NCBI GenBank assembly: GCA_947259495.1
Contig: CAMYLV010000003.1
Coordinates: 62,001 to 126,000, forward strand
Source of the DNA: an uncultured Desulfobacterales bacterium
GTDB lineage: Bacteria; Desulfobacterota; Desulfobacteria; Desulfobacterales; JAHEIW01
DNA: 64,000 nt
Reading direction: 5' to 3'
The position numbers and the translations under genes are program-made. The notes beneath the pieces are model-generated. The model did not search any database. It worked only from the letters and a program-made list of their open reading frames with translations, and was not told the DNA's origin. Positions 8,951 through 17,350 of this stretch are shown here, piece after piece. Position 1 is the stretch's first letter. Each line of letters starts with the position of its first letter.

Positions 8951-9244
8951 GAGCAGACCTCCTTCTTTGCGCCTGTGGGTAAGATTTTGGGACATGGAAA
9001 TGAAAGATATCTTATAGAACAGGCAATCGGATGAATCAAACAGAAATAACAGTTTGCGACTCAAAATTGCTTCTACTTATCCAGTATCGCTAAAAATTGA
9101 AATTAAGGGTTGAAATTTTTTAATTTATAGCGCATTAATTTCACCTTAATTCTACGGCGTTGATATGATCATACGATTATTTGGTTTTGCCTTTGATACC
9201 GTCTGAATCAAAGCCTGTTTTTTAATCTAAAAGGGGAGTCCAAA
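8951..9244. promoter_or_regulatory. Divergent flavodoxin/cytochrome c3 control region with inverted repeat
   Basis: AT-rich spacer serving two divergent starts. Around 9098-9152 an imperfect inverted repeat pairs GAAATTAAGG..TGAAATT with AATTTCA.CCTTAATTC across about 20 bases of AT-rich loop. It could be an operator for a dimeric regulator or a simple hairpin. No perfect sigma-70 box was assigned. A clear Shine-Dalgarno (AAAAGGGGAG) precedes the cytochrome ATG. Confidence 0.35.
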
Positions 9245-9727
9245 ATGCAGAAGGTGTGTATGCTACTATTGTGTTTCGTGATGGCGATAATATTTGGATC
9301 GGTGCTGGCTGTTTCCGGCGAGGAAGATGCTGAAGATATGTGTGTTCCGATGGGAACCATCGAGCTCGGTGCTCCCGATGGCGTGGAGCAGAAAAGAGCG
9401 TCGGTGGAATTTCCGCATTCCCGGCATTTTGGGTTTGAATGCCAGACCTGCCATCATAAATGGGAAGGCACCACTCAAATAAAGGGGTGTATGACGTCCG
9501 GTTGCCATGATGTGCAGGAGGCGGCTACAAAATCCAAGCAGGGAACGCCCCTGAGAGCCGAGGAAATCCGGTATTTTAAGAAGGCCTATCATGAATCTTG
9601 CATCGGATGCCACAAGGTCATGAAGCTTAAAAACAGAAAAATCGAAATGTCCGGGAAAAAACTTGACGGTCCGTTACCTTCTCCCGGGCCAACCAGCTGT
9701 ATCCAGTGCCACCCAAAAGAAGAATAA
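9245..9727 (+). CDS. Periplasmic tetraheme cytochrome c3 (class III)
   Basis: 160 residues with a signal peptide (about 1-24). Four covalent haem sites are visible: C66-x2-C69-H70, C82-x4-C87-H88 (the longer CxxxxCH spacing seen in c3 haem 2), C119-x2-C122-H123 and C152-x2-C155-H156. Additional histidines H58, H61, H71 and H116 are placed as the distal ligands, giving bis-His coordination as in type I cytochrome c3. The role is periplasmic electron shuttle between hydrogenase or formate dehydrogenase and membrane complexes in sulfate reducers (family knowledge). It stands alone with its own promoter region. Confidence 0.93.
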   Translation: MQKVCMLLLCFVMAIIFGSVLAVSGEEDAEDMCVPMGTIELGAPDGVEQKRASVEFPHSRHFGFECQTCHHKWEGTTQIKGCMTSGCHDVQEAATKSKQGTPLRAEEIRYFKKAYHESCIGCHKVMKLKNRKIEMSGKKLDGPLPSPGPTSCIQCHPKEE

Positions 9728-9773
9728 CGGGCGCATAACACAATGATGGCAAGCAGCATCAGCCGGGCGAACT

Positions 9774-10154
9774 TCAGTGCAGGCGGTTTCCCCTCAGCCG
9801 GGTGAATTTATCCAGCCGGATGATAAATTTTGTTCGTCGACGACCCGCATTTTGCAAAAACACAATCAAATGCAAAGATTGTTTGTTTAAGCCAAGATAA
9901 AAACCATTGATTTTAGTTGCGGTAAAAACCAATTCTGAAGCCCGGTCCATTTGATCGGGCCTTTCCGTTCCAAGCCGAATCACAGATCTGAAAAACCGCT
10001 TCACATTATTATTGTTTAACAACCGCTCTGCCGGAGGGCAGATATCTTCATATTTGAGCAGGATAAAATTTTCGAGTACTTTTCTAAACATGTGCTGCAG
10101 GGTATTGCCTTTGGCAAAACAACCAACCCCGCTTACATTTGCCCCATTCTTCAT
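9774..10154 (-). CDS. Hypothetical small protein
   Basis: About 126 residues from the second of two tandem ATGs (10154; the first, at 10157, sits too close to the GGAGG). The strong ribosome site (AAGGGAGGAT) is the main argument that it is real. The product is basic and without signal peptide or membrane segment; a few features recall PilZ-like beta proteins (GFYLGLNKQSLHLIVFLQ, FIIRLDKFTRL) but no family was recognised. It precedes no obvious operon partner. Treat as a probable but unidentified gene. Confidence 0.5.
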   Translation of the reverse strand: MKNGANVSGVGCFAKGNTLQHMFRKVLENFILLKYEDICPPAERLLNNNNVKRFFRSVIRLGTERPDQMDRASELVFTATKINGFYLGLNKQSLHLIVFLQNAGRRRTKFIIRLDKFTRLRGNRLH

Positions 10155-10190
10155 CATATCCTCCCTTCTACCCGTGGCTAATGCTGAATA

Positions 10191-10379
10191 TCAGGGCCCA
10201 ACATATTCATAGGCACTGCAGTGCTCATTGAAGTAGTCGGCCGCTTCCTGGACCGTATCGAAAGTGATCCAATCTCGCCATACGGTAATTTCACCCTGTC
10301 TGCGGGTAAGCTCGATCGTCGTATTGCCATGGTATTCGTAACAATCATAATACTCCGGATTAAAATTGTGCCTTGTCAT
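10191..10379 (-). CDS. Hypothetical 62-residue protein
   Basis: Started at ATG 10379 because GGGGGATC lies five bases upstream; a longer in-frame opening to 10526 has no ribosome site and an atypical composition. The product is acidic and aromatic-rich (EYYDCYEYHGNTTIEL, WRDWITFDTVQEAADYFNEHC). It resembles small conserved single-domain proteins of anaerobes, though no named family is recognised. It diverges from the WYL regulator at 10596. Confidence 0.6.
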   Translation of the reverse strand: MTRHNFNPEYYDCYEYHGNTTIELTRRQGEITVWRDWITFDTVQEAADYFNEHCSAYEYVGP

Positions 10380-10595
10380 TTTTTGATCCCCCTTTTTTCG
10401 TTTACCTGCTTTTTTAATGTAAAAAGGTAAAAAAGTTTTCATTTTGATTCCAACATTAGCATGGGGGTTTGTCAGATCCGGACAAACTGCCGGGAAAATA
10501 AAATATTTTTTTAGGCGCTTGACCATTTGCCTGAAAGCAGGTTTATAGTGGTTGTTAATTAAGCGTTCTGATCGGAAATTTTAAGGAGGAAATAA

Positions 10596-11585
10596 ATGGC
10601 ACGGGGAGATCAACTGGCCAGGCAGTGGCGGATCTTGCAGAGCTTAGTTGCCTCACGCAGAGGCAAGTCAGCCGCCGATCTGGCCCGGGAGTTTGAATAC
10701 CACTGGCGGACGGTATATCGGGATCTCGAAGCTCTGCAGCTGGCCGGCTTTCCGATCTTTACCGACCGGGTGGATGGCAAAAACAACTGGTCGATTCTGG
10801 ACAGCGCCCGGCAGCATATCCCGATCCCCCTGGACCTGACGGAGGTCATGGCGCTTTATTTCAGCCGGGGGTTGATGCGGGTTTTAAAAGACACGGTTTT
10901 TTATGAATCCCTGGAGTCGTTTTTTCAAAAGATCAAAGCCACTCTGCCGGATGAAACCATCAAATACCTGGAAAAAATCGAGCAAAGTTTTGAGATCGGT
11001 TCAAAGCCCTATAAACGGTATGACCAATTGCGTGATGTGGTCGACCGGATCAGTCAGGCGACTGTCGATCGTCAGATCATCAAAATTGACTATTACACCA
11101 TGAGCCGCAAAAAAAAGACGCGACGCAAGGTCGCCCCATACAAAATCTGGTTTTTCGACGGTGCGTTTTACCTGGTCGGAAACTGCGGGTTGCGGAAAGA
11201 TATCCGGATTTTTGCCCTGGACCGAATCAAATCGTTAAAGTTGACAGAGGAAACATTTGAAATACCCGAAGATTTTAAGGTCGAAGATTTTATGCAGACC
11301 AGCTTCGGGGTGTTTCATGGCAAGCCCCAGAAGGTGAGAATCCGGTTTGCGGCTGAAGTTGCCGGATATATCCGCGAAAAAACCTGGCACAAAACCCAGA
11401 AAATTAAACTCCAAAATGACGGGTCCATTATTTTTGAAGCCCGGGTGGCTGGAACCGACGAAATTAAATTCTGGCTGATGAGCTGGGGGTCCAAGGCTGA
11501 GGTCCTGTCACCGGCCAATTTGCGGGATGAAATGCTATCCGAAGCGGAAGCTATGCTTCAAAATTATCACCTGAGTTCTGCCTGA
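10596..11585 (+). CDS. WYL-domain transcriptional regulator
   Basis: 329 residues with excellent Shine-Dalgarno AAGGAGG. Residues about 8-60 form a DeoR/YafY-type helix-turn-helix (SAADLAREFEYHWRTVYRDLEAL). A helical linker follows, then a WYL domain from about 150 to 240 (IDYYTMSRKKKTRR, PYKIWFFDGAFYLVG) and a WCX-like C-terminal extension. WYL domains are ligand or nucleic-acid sensors in bacteria, and such proteins regulate DNA-damage, phage-defence or metabolic genes. It stands alone, so the target may be itself or the divergent small gene. Confidence 0.92.
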   Translation: MARGDQLARQWRILQSLVASRRGKSAADLAREFEYHWRTVYRDLEALQLAGFPIFTDRVDGKNNWSILDSARQHIPIPLDLTEVMALYFSRGLMRVLKDTVFYESLESFFQKIKATLPDETIKYLEKIEQSFEIGSKPYKRYDQLRDVVDRISQATVDRQIIKIDYYTMSRKKKTRRKVAPYKIWFFDGAFYLVGNCGLRKDIRIFALDRIKSLKLTEETFEIPEDFKVEDFMQTSFGVFHGKPQKVRIRFAAEVAGYIREKTWHKTQKIKLQNDGSIIFEARVAGTDEIKFWLMSWGSKAEVLSPANLRDEMLSEAEAMLQNYHLSSA

Positions 11586-11608
11586 ATACAGGCGCGCGCA
11601 TCTTTCAC

Positions 11609-11638
11609 TTATAGGGGTTGTCAAAAAAACGTTCCGGT
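11609..11638 (+). repeat. R1 repeat, half copy (copy B)
   Basis: TTATAGGGGTTGTCAAAAAA plus ACGTTCCGG matches the right terminal arm of family R1 in reverse. Only one arm is present. It lies between the 3' ends of the WYL gene and the convergent aldo/keto reductase. Confidence 0.6.
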
Positions 11639-11639
11639 T

Positions 11640-12848
11640 TCAAATTCTAAATTTCCTTGTCGCTTCCTGAATCAGCTTTGCAATGGGCAGCCCCTGGGGG
11701 CAGTTGCGTTCTGCCTTTGAATAATCCAGGCGGGTCAGGCGCTTTCGAACTTTTGGCGAAATTGTTTTAAATCCGTCCGCGGCCAGCGCATAATCATCGT
11801 AGCTGTTGCAATACATCAGATAGCGCATCACATCACCGATGGGGGCTTCTCCACTCACGCACGACTCGCAAATAGCAGTGCATCCGGTACAATATGCCGC
11901 GCGCGTTTCTTTTGCATAAAGCTGCATCAATTCACTGTCTCGGGCGGACAGTTGGGTTTTTTCCAGGGCGGCCGCCACATTGGACATCAGGAGGGTCATG
12001 TTTGGCATTTGCGAGCAAATACTGGATATTTGCGGATTTTGCCACACGGCCTTCAGTTTGGCCTGGGCATCGGTGAAGCCTTTTTCCAGAAAGCGGCCGG
12101 CCAGCTTGAGTTCGGTTTCCGAATCGGTTCTGACCTGTCCACCCCCCTGGGTTTTCATGGCCGTAAGGCCGATGCCAGCCTTGACACAGGCATCAACAGC
12201 GCGGCGCATGTCCGCTGAATGCATCAGCCGATAATTGTAAGTCATCATAATGCCGTCAATCCAACCCAGTTTTGCGCCTTCCAGCAGGCAGCCTTCCATG
12301 TTGCTATGGGTGCTGAAACCAAAGAACCGGATCTTGCCGGCTGCTTTGGCTTCCTCAGCCCAGGCTTTAGTATCCTCATCCATTTCGCTGATGCTGCTGA
12401 TGCCGTGGACAAAGAAAAGATCAATATAATCGGTTTGCATGCGTTCAAGGGATTCATTCAATTCCCGTTTCATACCCTTTATGCTCCAGGCACCGGATTT
12501 GGTAACCAGAAATATTTTCTTACGATCCTGGGGGTATTTGGCAAAATACTTACCGATGCCTTTTTCACTTCGGCCGCGGCCATAGCTGTTGGCAGTATCC
12601 CAGTATGTAACCCCCCGGTTGATGGCCTGTCTGAGCATCAGCTGATTCGATCCGGTTTCAAACATACCCCCCAGGGATAGAATGGAGACCTGCTCGCCGG
12701 TTTTTCCGAAAGGGCGGGTCGGTATGGTTTCGGGTTCATCAGATGCGGCACACAGCTGTTTGACCGGAGCCAGAAGCGAGCCCACACCGGCGATGCCGGC
12801 AGTCTTTAAAAATTTTCGGCGAGACCACTTATGATCTTTTTGAATCAT
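11640..12848 (-). CDS. Tat-exported aldo/keto reductase with C-terminal Fe-S cysteine cluster
   Basis: 402 residues from ATG 12848, chosen for GGAGG eight bases upstream. The N-terminus has a twin-arginine signal (WSRRKFLKTAGIAG) followed by a hydrophobic stretch to about residue 36. The (beta/alpha)8 aldo/keto reductase body has the usual tetrad context: DTANSYGRG (Asp, Tyr), VTKSG (Lys) and FFVHGIS (His). The C-terminus adds CTGCTAICESC (CxxCx3CxxC) plus a later NCPQG cysteine, as in the Fe-S branch of this family. A periplasmic location is unusual because NAD(P)H is absent there. Last gene of the redox cluster at 11.6-17.4 kb. Confidence 0.9.
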   Translation of the reverse strand: MIQKDHKWSRRKFLKTAGIAGVGSLLAPVKQLCAASDEPETIPTRPFGKTGEQVSILSLGGMFETGSNQLMLRQAINRGVTYWDTANSYGRGRSEKGIGKYFAKYPQDRKKIFLVTKSGAWSIKGMKRELNESLERMQTDYIDLFFVHGISSISEMDEDTKAWAEEAKAAGKIRFFGFSTHSNMEGCLLEGAKLGWIDGIMMTYNYRLMHSADMRRAVDACVKAGIGLTAMKTQGGGQVRTDSETELKLAGRFLEKGFTDAQAKLKAVWQNPQISSICSQMPNMTLLMSNVAAALEKTQLSARDSELMQLYAKETRAAYCTGCTAICESCVSGEAPIGDVMRYLMYCNSYDDYALAADGFKTISPKVRKRLTRLDYSKAERNCPQGLPIAKLIQEATRKFRI

Positions 12849-12943
12849 GGGAAATTCCTCCACTTTGAAGTGTATTTTCACCCATTGGCGGACAATATTG
12901 AGGGCCGATTTTTCGCATTTCTAATTTCCATCCGTACATGCTT

Positions 12944-13039
12944 TTATGACAATTCATCCACGGCATCTCGCATGAGTTTGCCGATCGCCATTTTGCGGGG
13001 GCACTTTTGTTCCGCTCGAGCATAATCAAGATGAATCAT
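12944..13039 (-). pseudogene. Remnant of a second aldo/keto reductase: C-terminal tail only
   Basis: A 31-codon frame (ATG 13039 to TAA) encodes HLDYARAEQKCPRKMAIGKL and a few more residues. It aligns with the extreme C-terminus of the downstream reductase (RLDYSKAERNCPQGLPIAKL). Similarity seems to begin right after the polyferredoxin stop codon at 13054. No ribosome site is seen. The simplest reading is a tandem reductase gene that lost all but its tail by deletion. A functional micro-protein is less likely. Confidence 0.65.
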
Positions 13040-13053
13040 CTGTCTTAACTTTA

Positions 13054-15003
13054 TTAGCCTTCTATCAGCAAAGCATGCTCGCGGGCCCGTGATTCGTTTT
13101 CAGCGGTAACGCGGATGGCGCGTTTGCCGCGCACCGGGCATTCATGCTCGCAAACACCACAGCCAATGCACAGCCGGGGATCGACGTAGGGCTGCTGGAG
13201 CCGTATTTGAATTGATACCGAATTTTGGGTTTGCGGCGGCTGTTCAAATGGGTTTTTACCGTCAACCGTCAAGCTGCCGGATGTATTGGCGATGATTTGC
13301 CGTCTTCGCCGGTCCGGGCTCCCCGGAACAACACAAAAATAATCACCAGTGGCAAACTGATTGGCAACCAGTGCATCCGTTTGAAATTCAATTCGGGTGG
13401 TGTCGGCAGATTTGACGACCAGCGGATGCTGGAGGTGGACGATATTGAACAGCTCGCGGGTAAAGATGGCCTTGGGACTGACCGGGCAATTTTCCTGACA
13501 GACGATACAGGGCCGGTCCATGGCCCAGGGCAGGCAGCGGCCGCGATCGATAAAGGCGGTGCCGATTTTTATGGGGCCCTGTTCGGCATACGGGCCGAGC
13601 CCCTGACGTTCCGCGAGGCTGATGGGTCGGATTGCAGCTGTTGGACAAAGATTGCCGCAGGCAATACAATTGTGCTGACATCCGCTGGTGCCGATTCTGA
13701 AATTGAGCACCGGCGTCCACAGGCCTTCCAGGCCGGCCGTCAGACCGGCCGGATGGATCACATTGGTCGGGCAAATGCGCATGCATTGCCCGCATTTTAT
13801 ACAGCGGGACAGAAAACGGTCTTCCGGCAGACTGCCCGGTGGACGCACCAGACGGGCATTCCAGTTGAGCCCCGGGTTGCCGCCGATTCGCAACAGTGGT
13901 ATGGCAAAGGCACCCGAGACGGCGGCGGTCAGCAATTCCCGGCGGGACAGATCCGGGGAAAGGATTTCGCCGCTGGCAGACGGTGCGACATGATAGCCCG
14001 TCAAGCCATGATGGCAGTCTTCGATACAATTTAGGCAAAGCACGCATTCCGCCATCCGAATTTGGCTGGTGGGCTGGCAGGCGCCTTCGCAGTTTTTCTC
14101 ACACAGATGACAGTTGGTGCATTCTTCTCTGGATTTGCCGATGCGCCAGATGGCAAAGCGGCCCAGCACGCCGAACAGAGCTCCCAGGGGACACACAAAG
14201 CGGCAGTAAAAGCGCGGACGGATTAAATTCAGCAGCACCGCTACCACAAATATGGACGCGATCAACCAGATACCCGCATAAAGCCGCGGACTGCTTGAAG
14301 CCGCCAGGGTTGTGCGGTCGATAAGCGGCAGGAGTGTTAAATTAATCGAGCGGTAGACGAGCGGGATGGGGTCCAGTAACCCGATTTGAAGCGAAGCCAC
14401 CGGACGCCAGTCGGCATAGAATAAAAAGCTGATCAAAACCCAGCCGCCGCCAACGATGAAAGCAGCGCCGATGGTTTTTTTGGCATTCAATCTTGCCTGC
14501 CGCATGGTCAAAACGATGGCACCTGCCAGGCCCGAAGCCAGTAATACCGCAAACCCCACCGGCGTTGCACGCGGCAAACGCATCGCTCCAATTACCAGCT
14601 CGGCGACCGCCATGGTGAGTAAAAACACCAGGATCCAGTATTTGAGTGACTGCGCCGAATGGTAGCGATTGAGCGCCACTTTGGCCTTGATTGTGCGTTT
14701 GCGCCTGGCCAGATAACCGACAAATTGATGAATGGTTCCAAACGGACACAGCCAGCCGCAGAAAAATCGGCCCAATAGTATCGTCAAAACCACTGTGGCC
14801 AGACCCCACAGAAGACCGGCATAAAGCGTGCGGGTGGTTAGCAGGGTGCCCAGGCCCACCAGCGGGTCTAATTGGATGATCCAGTTGACCGGCCATCCAC
14901 GCAGCTGGAACCAGCGCTCGCCCAATGTGGTTGCCAGGCAAAACCAGAGAAACAGGATGAAGAAAAATATCTGGCAGATTCTTCGGGTGGTTACAATTTT
15001 CAT
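13054..15003 (-). CDS. NapH-NapG-type fusion polyferredoxin, membrane bound
   Basis: 649 residues. The N-terminal half (about 1-340) is NapH-like: four to six membrane helices, two CxxxCP motifs at C82-C86 and C267-C271, and then cysteine clusters at C295-x2-C298-x2-C301-x3-C305 and C320-x2-C323-x2-C326-x3-C330. An internal twin-arginine-like segment, SRRELLTAAVSGAF (353-366), begins the second half, a NapG/MauM-like ferredoxin with clusters around C401-C411, C442-C453, C490-C506 and C612-C622. It should pass electrons from the quinone pool or cytosol to periplasmic partners. Neighbouring Tat proteins are candidate acceptors. Confidence 0.88.
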   Translation of the reverse strand: MKIVTTRRICQIFFFILFLWFCLATTLGERWFQLRGWPVNWIIQLDPLVGLGTLLTTRTLYAGLLWGLATVVLTILLGRFFCGWLCPFGTIHQFVGYLARRKRTIKAKVALNRYHSAQSLKYWILVFLLTMAVAELVIGAMRLPRATPVGFAVLLASGLAGAIVLTMRQARLNAKKTIGAAFIVGGGWVLISFLFYADWRPVASLQIGLLDPIPLVYRSINLTLLPLIDRTTLAASSSPRLYAGIWLIASIFVVAVLLNLIRPRFYCRFVCPLGALFGVLGRFAIWRIGKSREECTNCHLCEKNCEGACQPTSQIRMAECVLCLNCIEDCHHGLTGYHVAPSASGEILSPDLSRRELLTAAVSGAFAIPLLRIGGNPGLNWNARLVRPPGSLPEDRFLSRCIKCGQCMRICPTNVIHPAGLTAGLEGLWTPVLNFRIGTSGCQHNCIACGNLCPTAAIRPISLAERQGLGPYAEQGPIKIGTAFIDRGRCLPWAMDRPCIVCQENCPVSPKAIFTRELFNIVHLQHPLVVKSADTTRIEFQTDALVANQFATGDYFCVVPGSPDRRRRQIIANTSGSLTVDGKNPFEQPPQTQNSVSIQIRLQQPYVDPRLCIGCGVCEHECPVRGKRAIRVTAENESRAREHALLIEG

Positions 15004-15348
15004 TATTACCGCTTAATGACGCCTTGGCCTTTTCAGGGGTTCAGGATCCAATTAAAACAGCAGTCGTGTTCAGGTGTCAGGTGTCAGTGTTCAGAAGACA
15101 GAGGTCAGACGACAGAAAACAGTCTGCTATTTGCCGTCTGTCATCTGTTTTCTGTGCTCTGTCATCTGTATCTTCCTGACACCTGAAACTCTGTATAGAA
15201 CCCAATTAACAAAAGATGCCTGCCTGTATCTTAACGATTGAGTTTTAGACCTTCCAACATGGAGCACGGTGCATGACTTCAGACAAATGCGATTGCGCAG
15301 GTCGATCAGCTTTTCTTACCCCATGCGCTATGCCCCATGCGCTTTGCA
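15004..15348. repeat. Heptamer-phased inverted repeat (family R3) in the redox-cluster spacer
   Basis: Between the DUF362 and polyferredoxin genes. Bases 15068-15186 run in seven-base steps (GTTCAGG TGTCAGG, then AGACAGA GGTCAGA), and the second half is the imperfect inverse (CTGTCAT CTGTTTT, then CCTGACACCTGAAAC). Thus the whole can fold into one long hairpin. A smaller stretch at 15319-15347 again repeats with a seven-base period (CCATGCG CTATGCC CCATGCG). The rest shows nothing. Confidence 0.7.
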
Positions 15349-16341
15349 TCATGACGTCGACTCCATCACCGGGTTAAGTGACCTGAAATCGGCGGTTCCC
15401 AGTCCCATTGCGGCTGCTTTTTTTATGAAAGCAAGATCCTCGACGGTTTTATCGAGCAGGGTGGCGCCGAAGGCATCGGCGGCCACCTGATCGGTGCTGA
15501 CGATCATGGTATTGGTTTTTTTTAAGTCTGAAAGCGAGCCGCCCGTCGGGCCGTTGTGCATCATGGTGGTGGTGCCGTCCAAAACCACCAGGGTCGGCTT
15601 GATCATCATGGCCAATTCTTTGATAATCGTATGAATGTCCTGGTGAAAAATATTGCGGCGCCCGCCCAGCAACCCGTACCAATTTTTCATAATCATGGAT
15701 GCCCCGCTGCGATGATGGTCTTTGACCGGGGCGGTTCCGATGATTTTGTCAACCCGGTTTAGCGGCTCGTATAAAACCGGCCAGTTGCGAATGAGCTGCG
15801 CTTCAGGGAGTGTAAAGGGTTTAAACAATTCTTTTTGCGGGAACAGAACAGTTGCCCCGGCCGAGCGGGCGGCCTGCTCGATGCCCGTTAATCGAAAGCA
15901 GCTGGCCGGATCATTGATCGGGTTGTCGGTTACCGCGACCGATGCGGCACCGGCCTTTAAGCACAAACGGGTTATCGCCGTAACCATATCCGGATGAGTG
16001 GTTGCGGAAAGCATGGGCGCTGATGCGAAGGCGGCATTTACCTTCAGCAGGATGCGGTCTCCCTTTTGGATAAACGCCTCCAAACCGCCGATGGCTTTCA
16101 ATGCCAGTTCCAGGGTTTCAGATCGACTGTTGCCGCGAACGATACTCATCCGTCCGCCGAGTTGCGGCATCGAAAAATCCGGTATCTGAAGCACCACCGC
16201 ATCTTCTGACCGGCGGCCGGGCCCGACGCTGTCATAAAACCAGTAACTGATGGAGCAGGCTGCCAGAATGGATGCGCCGGCTTTGGCAGAGCGGGCCATA
16301 AATTGGCGCCGGTTAATGCTATGATCCGCATTGTTATTCAC
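15349..16341 (-). CDS. Tat-exported DUF362 protein
   Basis: 330 residues starting at GTG 16341, chosen because AAGGAGG lies six bases upstream inside the end of the preceding gene; longer starts lack a ribosome site. A twin-arginine motif (INRRQFMARSAKAG) and hydrophobic segment form the Tat signal. The body matches DUF362 (LKVNAAFASAP, TTHPDMV, AVTDNP, KDHHRSGASMIMKNWYGLLGG), a family common next to Fe-S redox genes in anaerobes and of unproven function. No ferredoxin cysteine motif is attached. It overlaps the upstream gene by eight bases, so the two are coupled. Confidence 0.85.
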   Translation of the reverse strand: MNNNADHSINRRQFMARSAKAGASILAACSISYWFYDSVGPGRRSEDAVVLQIPDFSMPQLGGRMSIVRGNSRSETLELALKAIGGLEAFIQKGDRILLKVNAAFASAPMLSATTHPDMVTAITRLCLKAGAASVAVTDNPINDPASCFRLTGIEQAARSAGATVLFPQKELFKPFTLPEAQLIRNWPVLYEPLNRVDKIIGTAPVKDHHRSGASMIMKNWYGLLGGRRNIFHQDIHTIIKELAMMIKPTLVVLDGTTTMMHNGPTGGSLSDLKKTNTMIVSTDQVAADAFGATLLDKTVEDLAFIKKAAAMGLGTADFRSLNPVMESTS

Positions 16342-17350
16342 GGTGGGCCTCCTTGATACGATTAAACATTTGCACGGCCAATTCCTGAGCCGATTGCTTA
16401 TCAGCAGCTTCGCGCACGCCGACCAGGTAGGGGCCATGTGAAAATACGACCTCATAGGTATCCAGAATATGAATCATTTTGGACGCTGGGATTGGCTGGT
16501 CCGATTCCGCCGTTGTACCACCAAATGCCATTAAAAAATCCGTGTAACCGGCAGCCAGTTCCTGCGCTTCCCGGGCTGTGCTGCGGCGCGAAAAATACGC
16601 CATCAACTGGGTGTCCCCCGTCTGATAGGCCGCCGTAAATATCTGGTCGAAGCGGTCATATCCGAAAGCATCGGCAGACACCAATGCGATGCTGTCTTCA
16701 ATCAGGCCCGCCTCGGGAAAAAGCGCCTTTTCCTCGATGGTCTGCGTTTCGACCGGATGGGTTGCGATGAACGCTTGAGCTAAGGTGCGCATCGGCTGCA
16801 TGATGGCTTCGGACGTATCGGATGCGACAATTTCCACGTAAAAGGGTCCATGCACAAAAAAAATGGCGTTCGGAGTTTGATAGCCATATTGTCCCACGTC
16901 CAGTTTTTGGGCATCCGCTCTGCGCTGCGCACTGAAAACCGAAAATGCATTTTGCGCTGTCTGCATGTCGTAAACGAAAGCCTCCATCCATACATCTCCG
17001 GCAGTTTCAGTTTTCAGGCGCTGGCTGTGGAGACGCCTGAAGCCGGCCGACAGATACAGCTCGGCCTTACCGTTGATTTTATCTGATAGGGTGGCGGCGT
17101 CAAAAATTTCAACCGGCGTCAGTTGCGACTGACCGGCTGGCGGGGAGATCAATGATGGCTCAGGGGCAACCGCAGGGACCGACTCGCGTTTAGCACCGAC
17201 CGGTAAACCGGAAGCCAACTCTAGTACCGCCGGATAATAGCTGAATTGAGCCGTGAAAACGCCGCCGGCGATCACCGCAAGGACGCCCAGTATGATCAGG
17301 CTCAGAAGGGTTTGTTTTTGAGCCGCTTTGGTTTTAATTTCCTGATTCAC
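16334..17350 (-). CDS. Membrane-anchored periplasmic protein, DUF6599-like
   Basis: 338 residues. One N-terminal membrane anchor (about 14-36) precedes a proline-rich linker (about 50-75) and a periplasmic body. The segment LSDKINGKAELYLSAGFRRL and the alternating beta pattern resemble DUF6599 proteins found beside DUF362 genes; this naming is from memory and moderately sure. No catalytic motif or cysteine is visible. It is the first gene of the minus-strand redox cluster, and its end encodes the ribosome site of the DUF362 gene. Probably a structural or assembly partner. Confidence 0.7.
   Translation of the reverse strand: MNQEIKTKAAQKQTLLSLIILGVLAVIAGGVFTAQFSYYPAVLELASGLPVGAKRESVPAVAPEPSLISPPAGQSQLTPVEIFDAATLSDKINGKAELYLSAGFRRLHSQRLKTETAGDVWMEAFVYDMQTAQNAFSVFSAQRRADAQKLDVGQYGYQTPNAIFFVHGPFYVEIVASDTSEAIMQPMRTLAQAFIATHPVETQTIEEKALFPEAGLIEDSIALVSADAFGYDRFDQIFTAAYQTGDTQLMAYFSRRSTAREAQELAAGYTDFLMAFGGTTAESDQPIPASKMIHILDTYEVVFSHGPYLVGVREAADKQSAQELAVQMFNRIKEAHRE

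Noticed and set aside
13225-14034. 269-codon plus-strand opening opposite the polyferredoxin
   Set aside because: Antisense to a gene with many conserved Fe-S motifs; composition is typical of a GC-biased shadow frame.
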